Assembly: GCA_031771865.1 (NCBI GenBank) | Contig: JASISA010000003.1 | Location: forward strand, 248,001 to 312,000 | Reading direction: 5' to 3' | From: Nothophaeocryptopus gaeumannii | Taxonomy: Eukaryota > Ascomycota > Dothideomycetes > Mycosphaerellales > Mycosphaerellaceae | Length of the DNA stretch: 64,000 nucleotides | Shown: piece by piece, positions 41,717 through 52,023 of the stretch | How the letters are laid out: each line of letters starts with the position of its first letter | How positions within the stretch are numbered: position 1 is the stretch's first letter | Position numbers and translations under genes: made by a program | The notes under the pieces: generated by a model | Databases searched by the model: none | What the model was told of the DNA's origin: nothing | What the model saw: only the letters and a program-made list of their open reading frames with translations

Positions 41717-42448
41717 TCATGGACAAGCCCTTACAAGATCCTCCACGATCTTCGTCGTCAGCACCCGGTCTCCCCCTTGCCCATCCTGCCACTCCTTCCA
41801 CAACGCTTTGATCCGCTCCAAACCCTTCTCATACCGCGCTGCACCACAGAATCCGCAACCTTGCACTTCAACACCACCTCTCTTCACATTCAGCCTCACG
41901 GTCGTCTTGCATCCCTCTCCTCGATTAACCTTCCGCAGGTGACGATACAAACTTCCGGGCGCAAATAATGTCAGCGCATACAACTGTCCTGCTCTTGTAT
42001 CAGAATGCAGATCGATGCCATTACTCAACTCGAGCGCCAAATATTTCAAGTGCCCTATGTGAGCGCCAACCCCGACTCTCAACCATGCGTCTACAGTTGC
42101 AATATGCCTACTTCGAGCTAGTGGAGCTCGCTGACGTGCTGAGATCAGAACGAACTCATTCACGGCAAAGTAGATTGGCAACGTCTCCTGACGTAGTTTG
42201 CGCGAAACACGAGTGATGGTTGAGATTCCGCGAGCTTTTCGTCTTTGGGTTTTGGAAGCCGTTGGGCTGATGGGGATAGGATTGCCGTCGAGGTCTGTTT
42301 TCTTGAGGAGAGAGGACCAGATGATGTCGCGGATTTCTCGGGGGAGGGTGAAGATTCTGTCGAAGAGGGAGATGGGCTTCATCGGAATTTGTTGTTTTTG
42401 AGAGGATGGGGTTGTGGTTGATGTTTCTGACAATTTGGTGGAAGTCAT
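41717..42448 (-). CDS. 2EXR/F-box-like protein of 243 aa
   Basis: Seen: an intronless frame from ATG 42448 to TGA 41717. After a short Ser/Thr-rich N-terminus it has LFDRIFTLPREIRDIIWSSL at about residues 28-47, then ITRVSRKLRQETLPIYFAVN at about 78-97. These two blocks (LPREIRD.I and RVSR.LR.E.LP.YF) define the fungal 2EXR-like family. A CGFCGAARY motif and a C-terminal helix follow. No signal peptide or membrane segment. It is the nearest intact host gene to the right edge of the transposon block. Confidence 0.8.
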   Translation of the reverse strand: MTSTKLSETSTTTPSSQKQQIPMKPISLFDRIFTLPREIRDIIWSSLLKKTDLDGNPIPISPTASKTQRRKARGISTITRVSRKLRQETLPIYFAVNEFVLISARQRAPLARSRHIATVDAWLRVGVGAHIGHLKYLALELSNGIDLHSDTRAGQLYALTLFAPGSLYRHLRKVNRGEGCKTTVRLNVKRGGVEVQGCGFCGAARYEKGLERIKALWKEWQDGQGGDRVLTTKIVEDLVRACP

Positions 42449-42654
42449 GGTGGTTATTTAGGCGTTGACTTGCTCAGATGGTTTGAGGGAAGCCAGAGGT
42501 CTGTTGAGAGCTTCGTTGAAATGGGGTTATATCTGTGGCGAGAGCACGAGACCTGATGTGTCATCGAGGTACCCTTTGAGAGACCTGTTCACAAAGAGCG
42601 TCAATCTGCTTCAACTTTCTGCAAGACACCGTCTCACTCCTTTCCCATGTCCTT

Positions 42655-43549
42655 TCAATCAACCTCATAATCCGCCACCTTCCATCCACCAGGCGTCAAA
42701 TCCGTAAACACCCTCTCAGGATCATACCTGCTCCTAATCCTCTGCAGCATCTTTACGTTCTCCTTCGGATACCCACCCCAAACATCCTCTCCCCTGTCCG
42801 CATCATTCAAATAGATAAACTTGCTCACATAATCTGACAGTCCCTGTTCTTCCGTCTTCGCCATTCTTCTCACTCACATCACTCCCGCCGTCCGTGATGA
42901 TGGCTTCGTAGGTAGCATTGTTGTTGCAGAAAATCGCAAAATCAACCCAGAAGTAATCTTGCACGGCAGCGCCCATCGGATCGCCGTCCAGGAGACCGTG
43001 GCCATTTGGCCCTGTCGAAGCGGCAATGAAGCGTCTGCTCACAGGGACGGGACTGAGACCCGTAAACCAGACGTCCAAATCTGTGAGTGCGTCGACAACG
43101 TTATCGAAGTATGTCTCAATCATGGTCCTCAGAGCTTGCTTGCGACGCGGTCTCATTGGAATCGACGATGAGCGGGATGATGAAGACACGCTGGCGCAGG
43201 CCCTGTGTTTGTTCGAATTGAGGTGTGATTTCTTCAGACCAGCCATACATAGTCTTGGGCGCGAATGTGTCGGTCAGAACGGAAATATTCGGTTATGTGA
43301 AGTTCTCGAGAGCCGCGATACGTTGCCTTCGTAGAAGCGGTAGGTGGTGTAGGAGAGTTGCGAATTGAAGTTTGCTGTGTTGCCGGTGTTGACGAGAGGT
43401 ATGATGGAGGCCTTGGCGTGGGAATCTGCTCCGTGGACGGCGAAATTGTACAGGGCGTTGAGGTAATCTTCCGGAAGGCTGGAATCGTCGGCTGCTGTAC
43501 TATGTGCTGTTATGCCTAGTGTGACAACCGGAGATCCGTAAGTGATCAT
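42655..43549 (-). pseudogene. FAD-linked oxidoreductase (BBE type), C-terminal half, frameshifted
   Basis: Seen: pieces of one protein in three frames on the minus strand. First ADSHAKASIIPLVNTGNT (near 43,400), then TDTFAPKTMYGW and GLRQRVFIIPLIVDSNET (near 43,250-43,150), then LRTMIETYFDNVVDALTDLD to about 42,880, and finally a clean BBE-like end (YVSKFIYLNDADRGEDVWGG, RIRSRYDPERVF, LTPGGWK) up to TGA 42655. Shifts lie near 43,320, 43,140 and 42,875. The N-terminal FAD-binding half, with the usual His/Cys flavin attachment sites, is missing. Such oxidases act in alkaloid, polyketide and carbohydrate oxidation. This copy cannot be functional unless the sequence contains several errors. Confidence 0.75.
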
Positions 43550-44115
43550 CTCAAAGTCTCTAAAGTTGTCCTGTCAAACATGCTCTTCTCTCATGTCAGG
43601 CTGAAGGTCTCGGAGCCACGAAAGTCTTTCAGCGATAGACTCCGAGGCGGAATCACTGGAATACCGAATACAAGTATGCCAATCTCGATGTCAAAAGTCG
43701 AGACTCCAAAGAGACGCCGACGGGGAGCATCCATGGGCAGAAGCGACAGCCTTCTTCTGTGTAACCTCACTCAAGAAGTTGTCGTGCGGCCTTTCTTCGA
43801 GTGCCAGGCGAGGGCCGCGAAGCATCATGGCGCGACGTTTCGTGGCGAACTTTCGCTATGGGAGATATGGTGTATCGTCGCATCGTGGACCTGATTCTTG
43901 GGTTGTCAAAGAATGTGCACGCAGGAAAGCGGCCGAACATGCAGAGATGATAGTATTCACAGGGTACTGCTCAAGAAGAAAGGTGTCTATACATACATGG
44001 CGAATAGCCTCATTCCGCCAATTTCTTCGCCTTAGCCAAGGCTGCTGTGTTCCTTCCAAGATGCCCATTTAGCGCCGCTGTCATGCACTTCTCTAATCCC
44101 TCACTCGTACAAAGC
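43550..44115. other. Intergenic, nothing recognised
   Basis: About 560 bp between the broken oxidoreductase and the carrier gene. The missing N-terminal half of the oxidoreductase would be expected here, but neither strand shows FAD-binding motifs. It was probably deleted or replaced. Confidence 0.4.
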
Positions 44116-45405
44116 TCAGCTGAATCCGCGCAGTCCATCCTCTTCGTCAATCTTCACGAGCGGATTGGCATCGAACCATCGAAGTAACTTTTGGTACACT
44201 ACCAGCATGCAACCGCTCTGGATGCTCGTCCAAACACCTCTCGGTCCAACACCGCGGAACCATCCGGCGAGACCTTCTGTTCGGTAAATGATCTTGAGTG
44301 CCTGAGCCACGGATTCCGTGTCGAGCGACACCTGGCCATGGTGCTTCAAGGCCGTGCTGGGCCCAGACGTCGAGATTGGAGCACGCTGCTTGGGAGGTGC
44401 GGCAGGAGCCGGCGAAGGTCGATGTCGGGTCTGTGTAGGTGACGGAACAGGTGAGGCACCAGATGATGATTTCAGAGCTGACTTCTCTCGCGCCTTGGCT
44501 GCAACTTCCGGATCTAGCTCAGTCTGAATCCGCGTCTTCACCACATCCAGCGGACACGTGATTACTCCAGCCATACCGCCAGCACTAGCACCAGTAAGGA
44601 GTTCGAGTGGAAGTCCGATCTCCTTGCCAGGTCCAACCCATTCTTTGGCGATCTTCTGCTCTTGTTCGTAGAATGCGAATTGTAGAGCTGAGAACGGCAA
44701 ATCGCGGAAGAGAGTGGCCTTGTATCCGGAGAAGAGCTCGCGCCAGCCCTCCATTTTGTAGATGGTTCGCAGGGCATGAGTGGTTGACTTGTAGTTGTAC
44801 CCAGATGTGAAGAATGGGTTGTTGTATCGTCCTTGCAGCTGCAATCTCGTCTTCAGTACTTCGGTCGGCACGTACAACGGGCTCGCTGCCAGATCCGCGC
44901 ACCATCCGGAAACAAAGTATGCAATGGAGGGAGTGACGCCCATGTCAATCATCGTTCTTTTACTGCTCTCGTAGCACCCAAAGAATATCATGGTTCCTGC
45001 CAGACTGCCAATGAACGCTGGCGTCACGCCTCCATATAACCCTCTCGCCCATCCCTCCTGCCTCAATATTGTCCAATACGTATTCCCCATGCTCGTGTAC
45101 TTGGGAGGCATATGCGGATCGCCTTGCTGTCTCGTCTTGACCGTGTCCAGACTGTGCATCAGCATGTCTCCCATGGCGCCTCCGATGCCTCCCGCCAGGA
45201 TAGCGTGTATGTAAGGTGGTCGGTAGGATTCATGGTCGACGTCTACAGCCTTTGCTGCGGAGACCTTCGGGTTATTCGCTGCAGGTCCTTTTGTCGTCCG
45301 TCGCGCATTCTGAACTGTCGGGCTCTCGATTCCATCGTCAATGTAATTTAGGGAAACCGGCTTCTCGGATGGAAAGAGGTATTCAGCCACGCGGGCTGAT
45401 ACCAT
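44116..45405 (-). CDS. MME1: Mitochondrial carrier, Mme1-type (putative magnesium exporter)
   Basis: Inner-mitochondrial-membrane carrier. Seen: 429 aa without introns from ATG 45405, with three carrier repeats. Signature motifs are HSLDTVKTRQQG (first repeat, Ser replacing the usual Pro), YVPTEVLKTRLQLQGRYNNP (second) and CPLDVVKTRIQTE (third). GGIGGAMGDMLMHSLDTVKT, FFTSGYNY and LFSGYKATLFRDLPFSALQF match the yeast YMR166C/Mme1 group, which exports Mg2+ from mitochondria. The region between the third signature and the last membrane helix holds about 70 residues of Ser/Pro/Ala-rich insertion (SPAPAAPPKQRAPIS), longer than in yeast. The gene symbol is by family resemblance. Confidence 0.85.
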   Translation of the reverse strand: MVSARVAEYLFPSEKPVSLNYIDDGIESPTVQNARRTTKGPAANNPKVSAAKAVDVDHESYRPPYIHAILAGGIGGAMGDMLMHSLDTVKTRQQGDPHMPPKYTSMGNTYWTILRQEGWARGLYGGVTPAFIGSLAGTMIFFGCYESSKRTMIDMGVTPSIAYFVSGWCADLAASPLYVPTEVLKTRLQLQGRYNNPFFTSGYNYKSTTHALRTIYKMEGWRELFSGYKATLFRDLPFSALQFAFYEQEQKIAKEWVGPGKEIGLPLELLTGASAGGMAGVITCPLDVVKTRIQTELDPEVAAKAREKSALKSSSGASPVPSPTQTRHRPSPAPAAPPKQRAPISTSGPSTALKHHGQVSLDTESVAQALKIIYRTEGLAGWFRGVGPRGVWTSIQSGCMLVVYQKLLRWFDANPLVKIDEEDGLRGFS

Positions 45406-46148
45406 AGGGAATGTGTCCTCTCCCTGATGAGGGAAGCATGCGAGGTTCCTTCAATATTTGATGTGCGCTAGAGCCAAAATTCGATCGCTGAAAGGACGAA
45501 ATATGCGCGCTACAAGTGAATCGATGTGGAGAGTATCGTCGGGTGTCGCCTCGTGGTCCAGGAGATGGTGTATGGGGGTGTATGGGGGTGTAGGAGAGTC
45601 CGTATAGGAGAGTCCGTAGGTGCTCTTCTGGATGTTGAGCCCGGATACCGCAGAAAATGAATCCCGACCCCGAGCGATGACGTTCTTCTCCGTTGATTGG
45701 AGCTTCAGTTGCAGCTTCACCGTCAGCTCCTCTTCTTCATCCACACTGACATATTCCGGTCACCACTTCATCACCCTTCATTTGGCTGGAATTACTTGAC
45801 AGTCGCTGGACAATTGTTGGCAATGTGAAGGTCCAGGGAGCGTCGTTGGATCGGAGCTGAATGCGGCTTCCTTGGCTTGTGACGGGAAGAGCCGGCCGGG
45901 ATCGCGCTTGCCTTGTGTTGTCATTTCAAAACAACAACACGACCCACGTCCTGAAGCTTCACATACACAACCCACCTCGATCGGCCACTACTACATCAAA
46001 CACGCGATATCAGCACTCATAATACGTGCATTGCAATCGCATAGCTTACGCGACCACAACGATACTATTTTGGTCCATACTTAACAGCGTACTACCATCG
46101 CGACTTTACCGACATCAGTGGGACACCCTCCAACGGCTCGCTTCCAAC
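45406..46148. other. Divergent intergenic region with short tandem repeats
   Basis: About 740 bp between the carrier gene and the four-exon membrane protein gene, transcribed away from each other, so both promoters lie here. At about 45,568-45,620 there are two copies of GTGTATGGGG and two copies of TAGGAGAGTCCGTA in tandem. No convincing gene. Confidence 0.5.
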
Positions 46149-47437
46149 ATGTCTCGTGAGTACGCGCGGGGTGCAATCGCAACATGCGGTTTCCTTAAGG
46201 CGTGTTGTTCTAACGTATGAAGCAGACTCGTGGCTACAGCGACAACGCAAACAGGCTCTGTTGGACCTCTCCACTGAGGCAGGCTTTGAACAGTGAGTAT
46301 GGGCACGACGCGATTCATGAGCCATCTGCTGAACCATGGACCCAGGGATGTTGATCTCCGCAAAGATGATATCGTGGAGGCGCTCGACGAATACCTTAAG
46401 AAGAACGTGACGCGTCTCGGCCACAACCCAGCATTCGAAGGATACTATGGCACGAGACGCGCAACTCCCTTCAAGGCACGCGAGAGCACATCTGCCTTTA
46501 TTCCCGGTAGCAACGATGAAGCGCCAGAGGTCAAGAGCGTGGTCAAGGGCAGAGGTAGACGCGCTACGAAGGTCAAGCAAGAGTCTGAGTGCGTCGCAAT
46601 CCCAACAACGCAATCGTGCATTACACGCACTAACGCGTCTACAGAGACGATGACGCCAACATGTCATCTCCGGTGCTCGCCACGATCAAGAACACGGCTA
46701 GCAGTGCCTTGTCTCCTGTGACCTCCGCCCTGTCACCATCGGCACAGCTGACTGCTCGTACTCCCGCTACACGTACCATTACACGCAGGCGATCTGAACT
46801 CCCTGGGCCCCCATCTCCTTCCGCTGTCGCTGAACTCGCAGAGGAGCAATCGCAGCGCTTCATGGCCGGCCTCAACGACCTCAGGACTCTATCTGGCATC
46901 GATGGCCACATTGCCCACCTTCGCGAGCTGTGCTCTTCAGTCACTACCATCCAATTGACTGTGCTGCTCATCGAGGCTTTCGCCCTTCAAAAGCGCATGT
47001 TCCCATGGAAATACGCCTTTGACACCCCGGCTATGCCAGCTCTCAATATCCCAAGCACTGCGGTCTTTCTCCCGGATCTCTTCATTTTGCTCACTGGATA
47101 CTACTGGTCGACCACCCTGCTCTACTCCGCGACCGCAATCATTGTGCCTCTGGTAGTCGCCTACTTCTACAATCTGACAATTCGCGATGTCAAGCGCGGC
47201 AGCGTTCGTGTCGCAGTTGCTAGGTATGAGGCCGACCCATTCACCTACAACATTGTCCGCGCGCTCTTGACCTACCTGGTCTATAATCAAGGCGTGACTT
47301 TTGGCTTCATCAGCCCAGAGACTGCCGAACGCGTTGATTTAGCCATCTGGGGAGGTCACACCGCTATGCTCATTGGATCCGGAGTTGGCGTGCTCGCCTC
47401 TCTGTATGAGGCTGCACAAAAGCGCGCGGTCTCATGA
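46149..47437 (+). CDS. Membrane protein with N-terminal HeH/SAP-like helix pair, four exons
   Basis: Seen: exons 46149-46155, 46226-46292, 46346-46588 and 46645-47437 (369 aa). The introns are 70, 53 and 56 nt with GTGAGT, GTGAGT and GTGCGT donors and clear TAAC/TGAAC branch sites. Exon 1 is only 7 nt (Met-Ser plus one base). The N-terminus (SWLQRQRKQALLDLSTEAG, then LRKDDIVEALDEYLKKN) has the helix-extension-helix look of SAP/LEM-like DNA-binding domains. A basic, Ser-rich linker follows (GRGRRATKVK, SALSPSAQL). The C-terminal 190 residues hold three to four hydrophobic segments (LPDLFILLTGYYWSTTLLYS, IIVPLVVAYFYNL, AMLIGSGVGVLASLYEA). The architecture suggests an inner-nuclear-membrane or ER protein; that is inference. 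Confidence 0.8.
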
Positions 47438-48250
47438 CCGGCCTGACGGACATTTAAGCGAGGATGACATCCAGCATGGCGGGAAATGGATGATGGGCAA
47501 CGAGAGTTTGATTTATCGCGAATGATACCAGAGGTCGATTTGGAGTTGTTTGGTTCGATTTGAACATATTTGGAGTGTGGTTGGAGGTGGATGTGTCGGC
47601 TAATCGGAGTCTAGGCGTTGTCAGGACCATGAACTGTACAGCGGATGCACCAGGAACGACTGTCGCTATGACGAACTTGAATGTTGGCGTTGTCGGATGA
47701 CATTGGAGAGCCTGGATCGTTTTGCGCTCTGGGGATGGATTGTTTATTTTTGAGTTTGACAACGCAAAGTCTTTGATGTTTACCTCCGAACGGCCTTTTC
47801 CACTTGCAAATGAATGAACGATACTTTCGATTTCAAATGGTCTCCTTCGTCGAGGTCCTCTGTCTACCGTCTTCAATTGTTTAGGCATCGTCAATATTAC
47901 GAAACGTGGTGTTACCTGCACGGATTCTGCTTGTCGATCTGGGAATCATCGATTTTACGAAACCCGCTAATTCGGACTTTTCAATGTAGTAAGCTGAAAC
48001 AAGCCCAGAACAACTCGATATCTCACAAACATCATCTAATACCATCAAAAAGCTCATTGATGTCTGTCTTGGCATGTTTAGACATAAAAGTTGTCCTCGT
48101 CGTCGACGGTGGGCGTGAGAAATCGTCTAACCCTAAGCTGTCAGGTTGTTGCTTCACACTGGCACCGAAATACCACGTCAGGTCTGAATTGGAGATGTTT
48201 GTCGCTCCGAATAAGGACAAGTCACTTCTTTGATTTCGTAGCTATAATTC
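47438..48250. other. Intergenic, nothing supported
   Basis: About 810 bp between two genes facing each other. A 155-codon minus-strand frame (47,921-47,454) exists, but its text is Pro/Thr-rich without motifs and it lies where a 3' untranslated region is expected. I do not call it. Confidence 0.4.
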
Positions 48251-49557
48251 CTATTTTGATTGACCCCCCTCATTTCCTCTTCGTCCTTGGGCAAACTCTC
48301 CTTCAACACGTCGCGAATCCATTTGAACCGATTCCCTTCGGGTTGGATCGGAGACGGAAGCGGTGGCGTCTAGCCATGGCCATGGGATTCTGCTTAGGTG
48401 GATGCTGTATCTTAGTAGCGTGTCGGTTCTTTGGATTGATGCCTGCTCGACGTGCGTCTTGGGAGGTATTTCTCGAATCCAGCTGATGACAGTATTTCGT
48501 GTATGCTGTTGGGAGAAGAGGAGGGATGATAGTGAGTGCTGATGATTTCTGCACGTTTTTCGGTAGGGACGTTGAAATGTATTAATCGCTGCTTTGAAAG
48601 CTGTGGTGAGCTCTGATGGATCATCTGAGAATGAATTCGCCGCCGGGTTGGAGGAGGCGATGGATGCTTTAAAATCAGACAATTCTCTCTTCGTCCCTAA
48701 TGCCCCAAGCAGAGTCCACTGGACCCAAACAGACTATCGAATTCCTCCATCCTCCCAGATCCCGAGTCCCCTCGGTCCAGTTTCAAGCTTAGAACAATCA
48801 TGCTCGAGGAACGTCAGGATTTTCGATCCTGTTGCTTCGGAGTGACGAGATGTATACGTTGCATTTCCTGTGGCAATGTCTGTGGGAGAGGCATCGAGCC
48901 CAACAAACGCTCCCTCTGGAACCAGACATGCCAGTTTTGAAGTGAGAGCTCTGTCTCTGCATTTGAGGTGCAGGATTGCGTCCGTAGTCTCGATAAAGCC
49001 CGCAAAACTGTTGAAGAAAGGACAGGAGGACTGGTGATCGTACGTATGGGATGTGGCATGAGGAGCATCTTGGGTTGTGGTATCAGGTCCATCTTCATGT
49101 GGATCCAGTTGGCTGCCGTCTCGTGTCCGGAAAGTTGACTGGTCGTCCTCTCTAGCTTTGCCCTTGCCCGTGCCCTTGCCCTTGGGGTTTTGCTCATCGA
49201 GATGCGAGAAAGTGGCGATGGTATTCCGGATCCGTGTCCTCGGCAGACGCTTGTGCTATTGCGAAGTTTTTTTCATGGTGAGTGTTTCGACCTCGGATGT
49301 CGAGTACACCGAAGAGCTTCGATTATGTTGTCTGTGAGCATGCAGACCATCAGGCTCGTATGGTCCCAGAGTCGCTTCTGCTCCAGTACTCCCCATGTCC
49401 ACGACCGGAGTAGGCGGCTCAACGTGAATCTCAATCCCGCTATCCTTCATCGAACTCACTTCCGGACTGGGTATTTGCCCATTACGCCGGATCCTCAATG
49501 AGTCCTCTCGAGGTGGAATCCAGTTCTCCAGTTGAAACGCCCAATCCGCAGAGACTC
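48251..49557 (-). pseudogene. Long minus-strand coding relic with TAG interruptions
   Basis: Seen: one frame runs from about 49,557 to TAG 48251 with protein-like text throughout: ADWAFQLENWIPPREDS, GIEIHVEPPTPVVDMGS, RSSSVYSTSEVETLT, then TAG (about 49,256), HKRLPRTRIRNTIATF, CPFFNSFAGFIETTDAILHL, ACLVPEGAFVGLDASPTD, TAG (about 48,738), VQWTLLGALG, DDPSELTTAFKAAINTFQR. No other stop occurs after about 49,575. Both TAGs sit where CAG would be natural, and no splice sites remove them. The family is not recognised. It may be the 3' part of the gene whose first exons are at 49,917-49,558; the two parts are then separated by a frame change near 49,565. Confidence 0.5.
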
Positions 49558-49917
49558 CTACATCTTCAGAAAGGTGTCAGGTTTGAAACGCCATGGCATT
49601 GTTTGTCGTTCCTCCTGCGGCTGCTGGTTCGTGTAACACGGGCTGGGCGTCACAGTGATAGCGAGTATCCCCCTGCGGACCTCGTGAGCGGACAGGGTGG
49701 CGATGTTTGAGTTGTTGTATAGACAAGGTTGAATAAGTACACATGGCAAGCTGGTAGGGAGTAAGCTTTCGCTGGTTTTGCATACCGACTGCGGTTACCA
49801 CTTGTGGAAATTGCACGAAGATGTCGATAATTGTGTGCGTGGATACCTTACTGATGCCCTGAACGTGGTAGATGTACCATGAAGGCAGTATCTCGCTGGG
49901 AGCTCACTCTCGTTCAT
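49558..49917 (-). CDS. Two-exon hypothetical gene, 98 codons, possibly the 5' part of the relic downstream
   Basis: Seen: exon 1 49917-49852 from ATG (MNESELPARYCLHGTSTTF), a 63-nt phase-0 intron 49851-49789 (GTAAGG...ACCGCAG), exon 2 49788-49558 ending in TAG (EVRRGILAITVTPSPCY, TMPWRFKPDTFLKM). Both exons look coding and the splice sites are good. The product alone would be 98 aa, which is odd; the immediate continuation of protein-like text in another frame suggests a longer gene that lost frame near 49,565, or a further intron starting at GTAGGA there. No known domain. Confidence 0.4.
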
Positions 49918-50053
49918 CGTTGGTGCTCGGTGCACGGCACGAGAGTTGCCGAATGCGGTCCGATACAGTTCACGATGTTGTGTAAGAGCTGTCGGGTGTC
50001 CTACAATGTTGAGACTAAACAGCAGGCCGTGAATTCCTCAACCAAGGCACGCA

Positions 50054-50638
50054 CTATTGCTTCTTCTCATGCTGTCCAGCTCCGCCTTTGCCGGCGACGC
50101 TCTCGGCAACTTTACCGTCCTGGGTAGAGTCGATATACGTCTCCTCCCATCCAACAGTGATAGAGCTTCGCTCAAAGTCCCAGAAAGATTCCTCGTCCGG
50201 CTTCACGACTTCCTTGTAATATGGATCTGACATCTGACAATATTTCAATCAGAGCAGAAAGTCGAAACTGCGCACCATTCATAGCCTTCTCAAAGCAGCT
50301 GAGGTCCGGCATCCTAAGCTCGACGTATCCATCATAGTCTGCTGCGTTTTCGGTAGCGAAGCTGCCGAGAGATTTGAGCTTCTTCTCTGCTTCTGCACGG
50401 AGCCATGATGGTGTGTGGTACCGTATGTCCGGGGCTGTCAGAGGCATCTGAGTCTGAAGGGTAGGAGTCCAAGAAGCTGATATACCTGCGTGTAGCCGAC
50501 AACACCGTGTTTACGCAAATGCTCGCTAACTTTGGGAGCATGAGAATGTGTCCAGTGATGATGGAAGTCCTCTTCTGACATGCCCGGTTTGCGATAGGCG
50601 AGTAAGGTGACTTTGTAGAGACCTTGCATTTGCGACAT
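50054..50638 (-). CDS. EthD-domain protein
   Basis: Seen: three exons, 50638-50486, 50447-50276 and 50226-50054, 165 aa. The first intron is only 38 nt (GTATAT...ACTCAG), the second 49 nt (GTGCGC...GTCAG). The text matches the EthD family: YKVTLLAYRKPGMSEEDFHH, HSHAPKVSEHLRKHGVVGYTQ in exon 1, then YDGYVELRMPDLSCFEKAMN, and PYYKEVVKPDEESFWDFERS. Known: EthD domains occur in small dimeric alpha/beta-barrel proteins, and in fungi some act as decarboxylases or cyclases in polyketide tailoring. The function here is not determined. The very short first intron leaves some doubt about the exact junction. Length fits the family. Confidence 0.8.
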
Positions 50639-52023
50639 GACTTCGAATGGAGTTTTGAGGTGCCGATTTCGTGCTGAAAGTAGTACAATTGCTATCAGTA
50701 GGGTTTGTGAGCTTTCGTGGGCTCGCTGGCCAGGCGAACCATCCACGTTTCCAGTGAAGTATTGGTACGTGGCGGCATCAGGAGTATTCACGTCATAGAC
50801 TGAGCTTGATGTGCGTTCTCGAGCGCGTACCATTCATAAAGCCAAAGAAACAGGAATCTTTGTCAGAATCACTCGCCCTCTTTGGTATTGCAACCGTGTT
50901 ACGAAGCGAATCCCGTACTCGTGATTTTCTTGACGCGAATAAGGCTGTGCGAGGCTGATCGAGATGCGAACATTGAATGTGACACCATAGCCTCTCAATG
51001 CCATGCATGGCAGCGAAGCGTATGAGCTGTAGGGGGTCGACCTGGGTTGTGATGGTGGGTGGGAGAAATGAAGGCTGAAGTCGAGACTGTTTGGCGCTAG
51101 CGGGACCGCCCGACTCATGCCAAAGGTTTGGTGAGTGATTCCAATCATACCGCTAGCTCGATTCTCCGCCGGACTCCGTCAAGACGACACCGAGTATACT
51201 GGCAAAGATGCTTAACGCCGATGTGGTGCTTCACGACCCGAAGATGAGCAAATTTGAAGAACATTGAGATCTTCGACAGGAGTAGAGCGACTTGAGATAC
51301 GTCCTTTGCGGCGTGGTATACAGGATTGCAGTGAATCGCCAGCGATTACTGACGCGTATTGTGTCGCACGGCTAAAGTCAGTACCTTGGAAGGCTTGAGC
51401 GGTAGTAATGCTGGCCATTCGAGGGCGCTGCCATAATATCTACTTGCACGCATAGTCGTCGCCTAGAATTCTCAAGAGACAAGGTTCTCTATGCGGCTGC
51501 TGGGCCGTTGCCCCAAGCAATGTGTTGTAGCATGTGCTCGATGCATCCCACTCCTCCCAGGCTACCAGGGCAAGCAGGAAGATATAGGTATTGTGATAAG
51601 AGCTGTGACTATGGCAAAGAGCTGAAGTCCACAAACGACTCGTGACGGAGCGCCAGCATACGAGACCACTTCGGGGTCTGGAGTGCAGATACAGAACAGA
51701 GCCCTGAATATAAGCTTTCCGCTTGGTGAAGTGCTTGGTCGCTAGACGAGCGCAGGATTTATCAGTCAGCTTATGTCCCCGTAAAAGCTCAACAACCGAG
51801 TGGCTACCTATGTATCTAAACTCGTTCGTTGACGTGTCGCAAGGCATTCGATCGGCACAACCCTATATCAATGTTTCCTTGCACACGATACTCGACCCAG
51901 CTAACTTTCCGAGCTGAAAGCAAGTATACCAAGCCGATTTCAACTTACATCAACTACTCAGCTCCCTTCTGCAAACATCCACTGCCACCCTATCAAGGAG
52001 TCTAGTTGGACACCACCGAAACC
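50639..52023. other. Divergent intergenic region, nothing supported
   Basis: About 1.4 kb between the EthD gene (minus) and the AsaB-like gene (plus). Short frames occur on the minus strand (51,148-50,834; 51,418-51,212; 51,847-51,440), none with a motif or convincing splicing. The promoters of both flanking genes should lie here. Confidence 0.4.

Noticed and set aside
47454..47921. 155-codon minus-strand frame
   Set aside because: Low-complexity Pro/Thr text in a position expected for a 3' untranslated region; no support for a gene.
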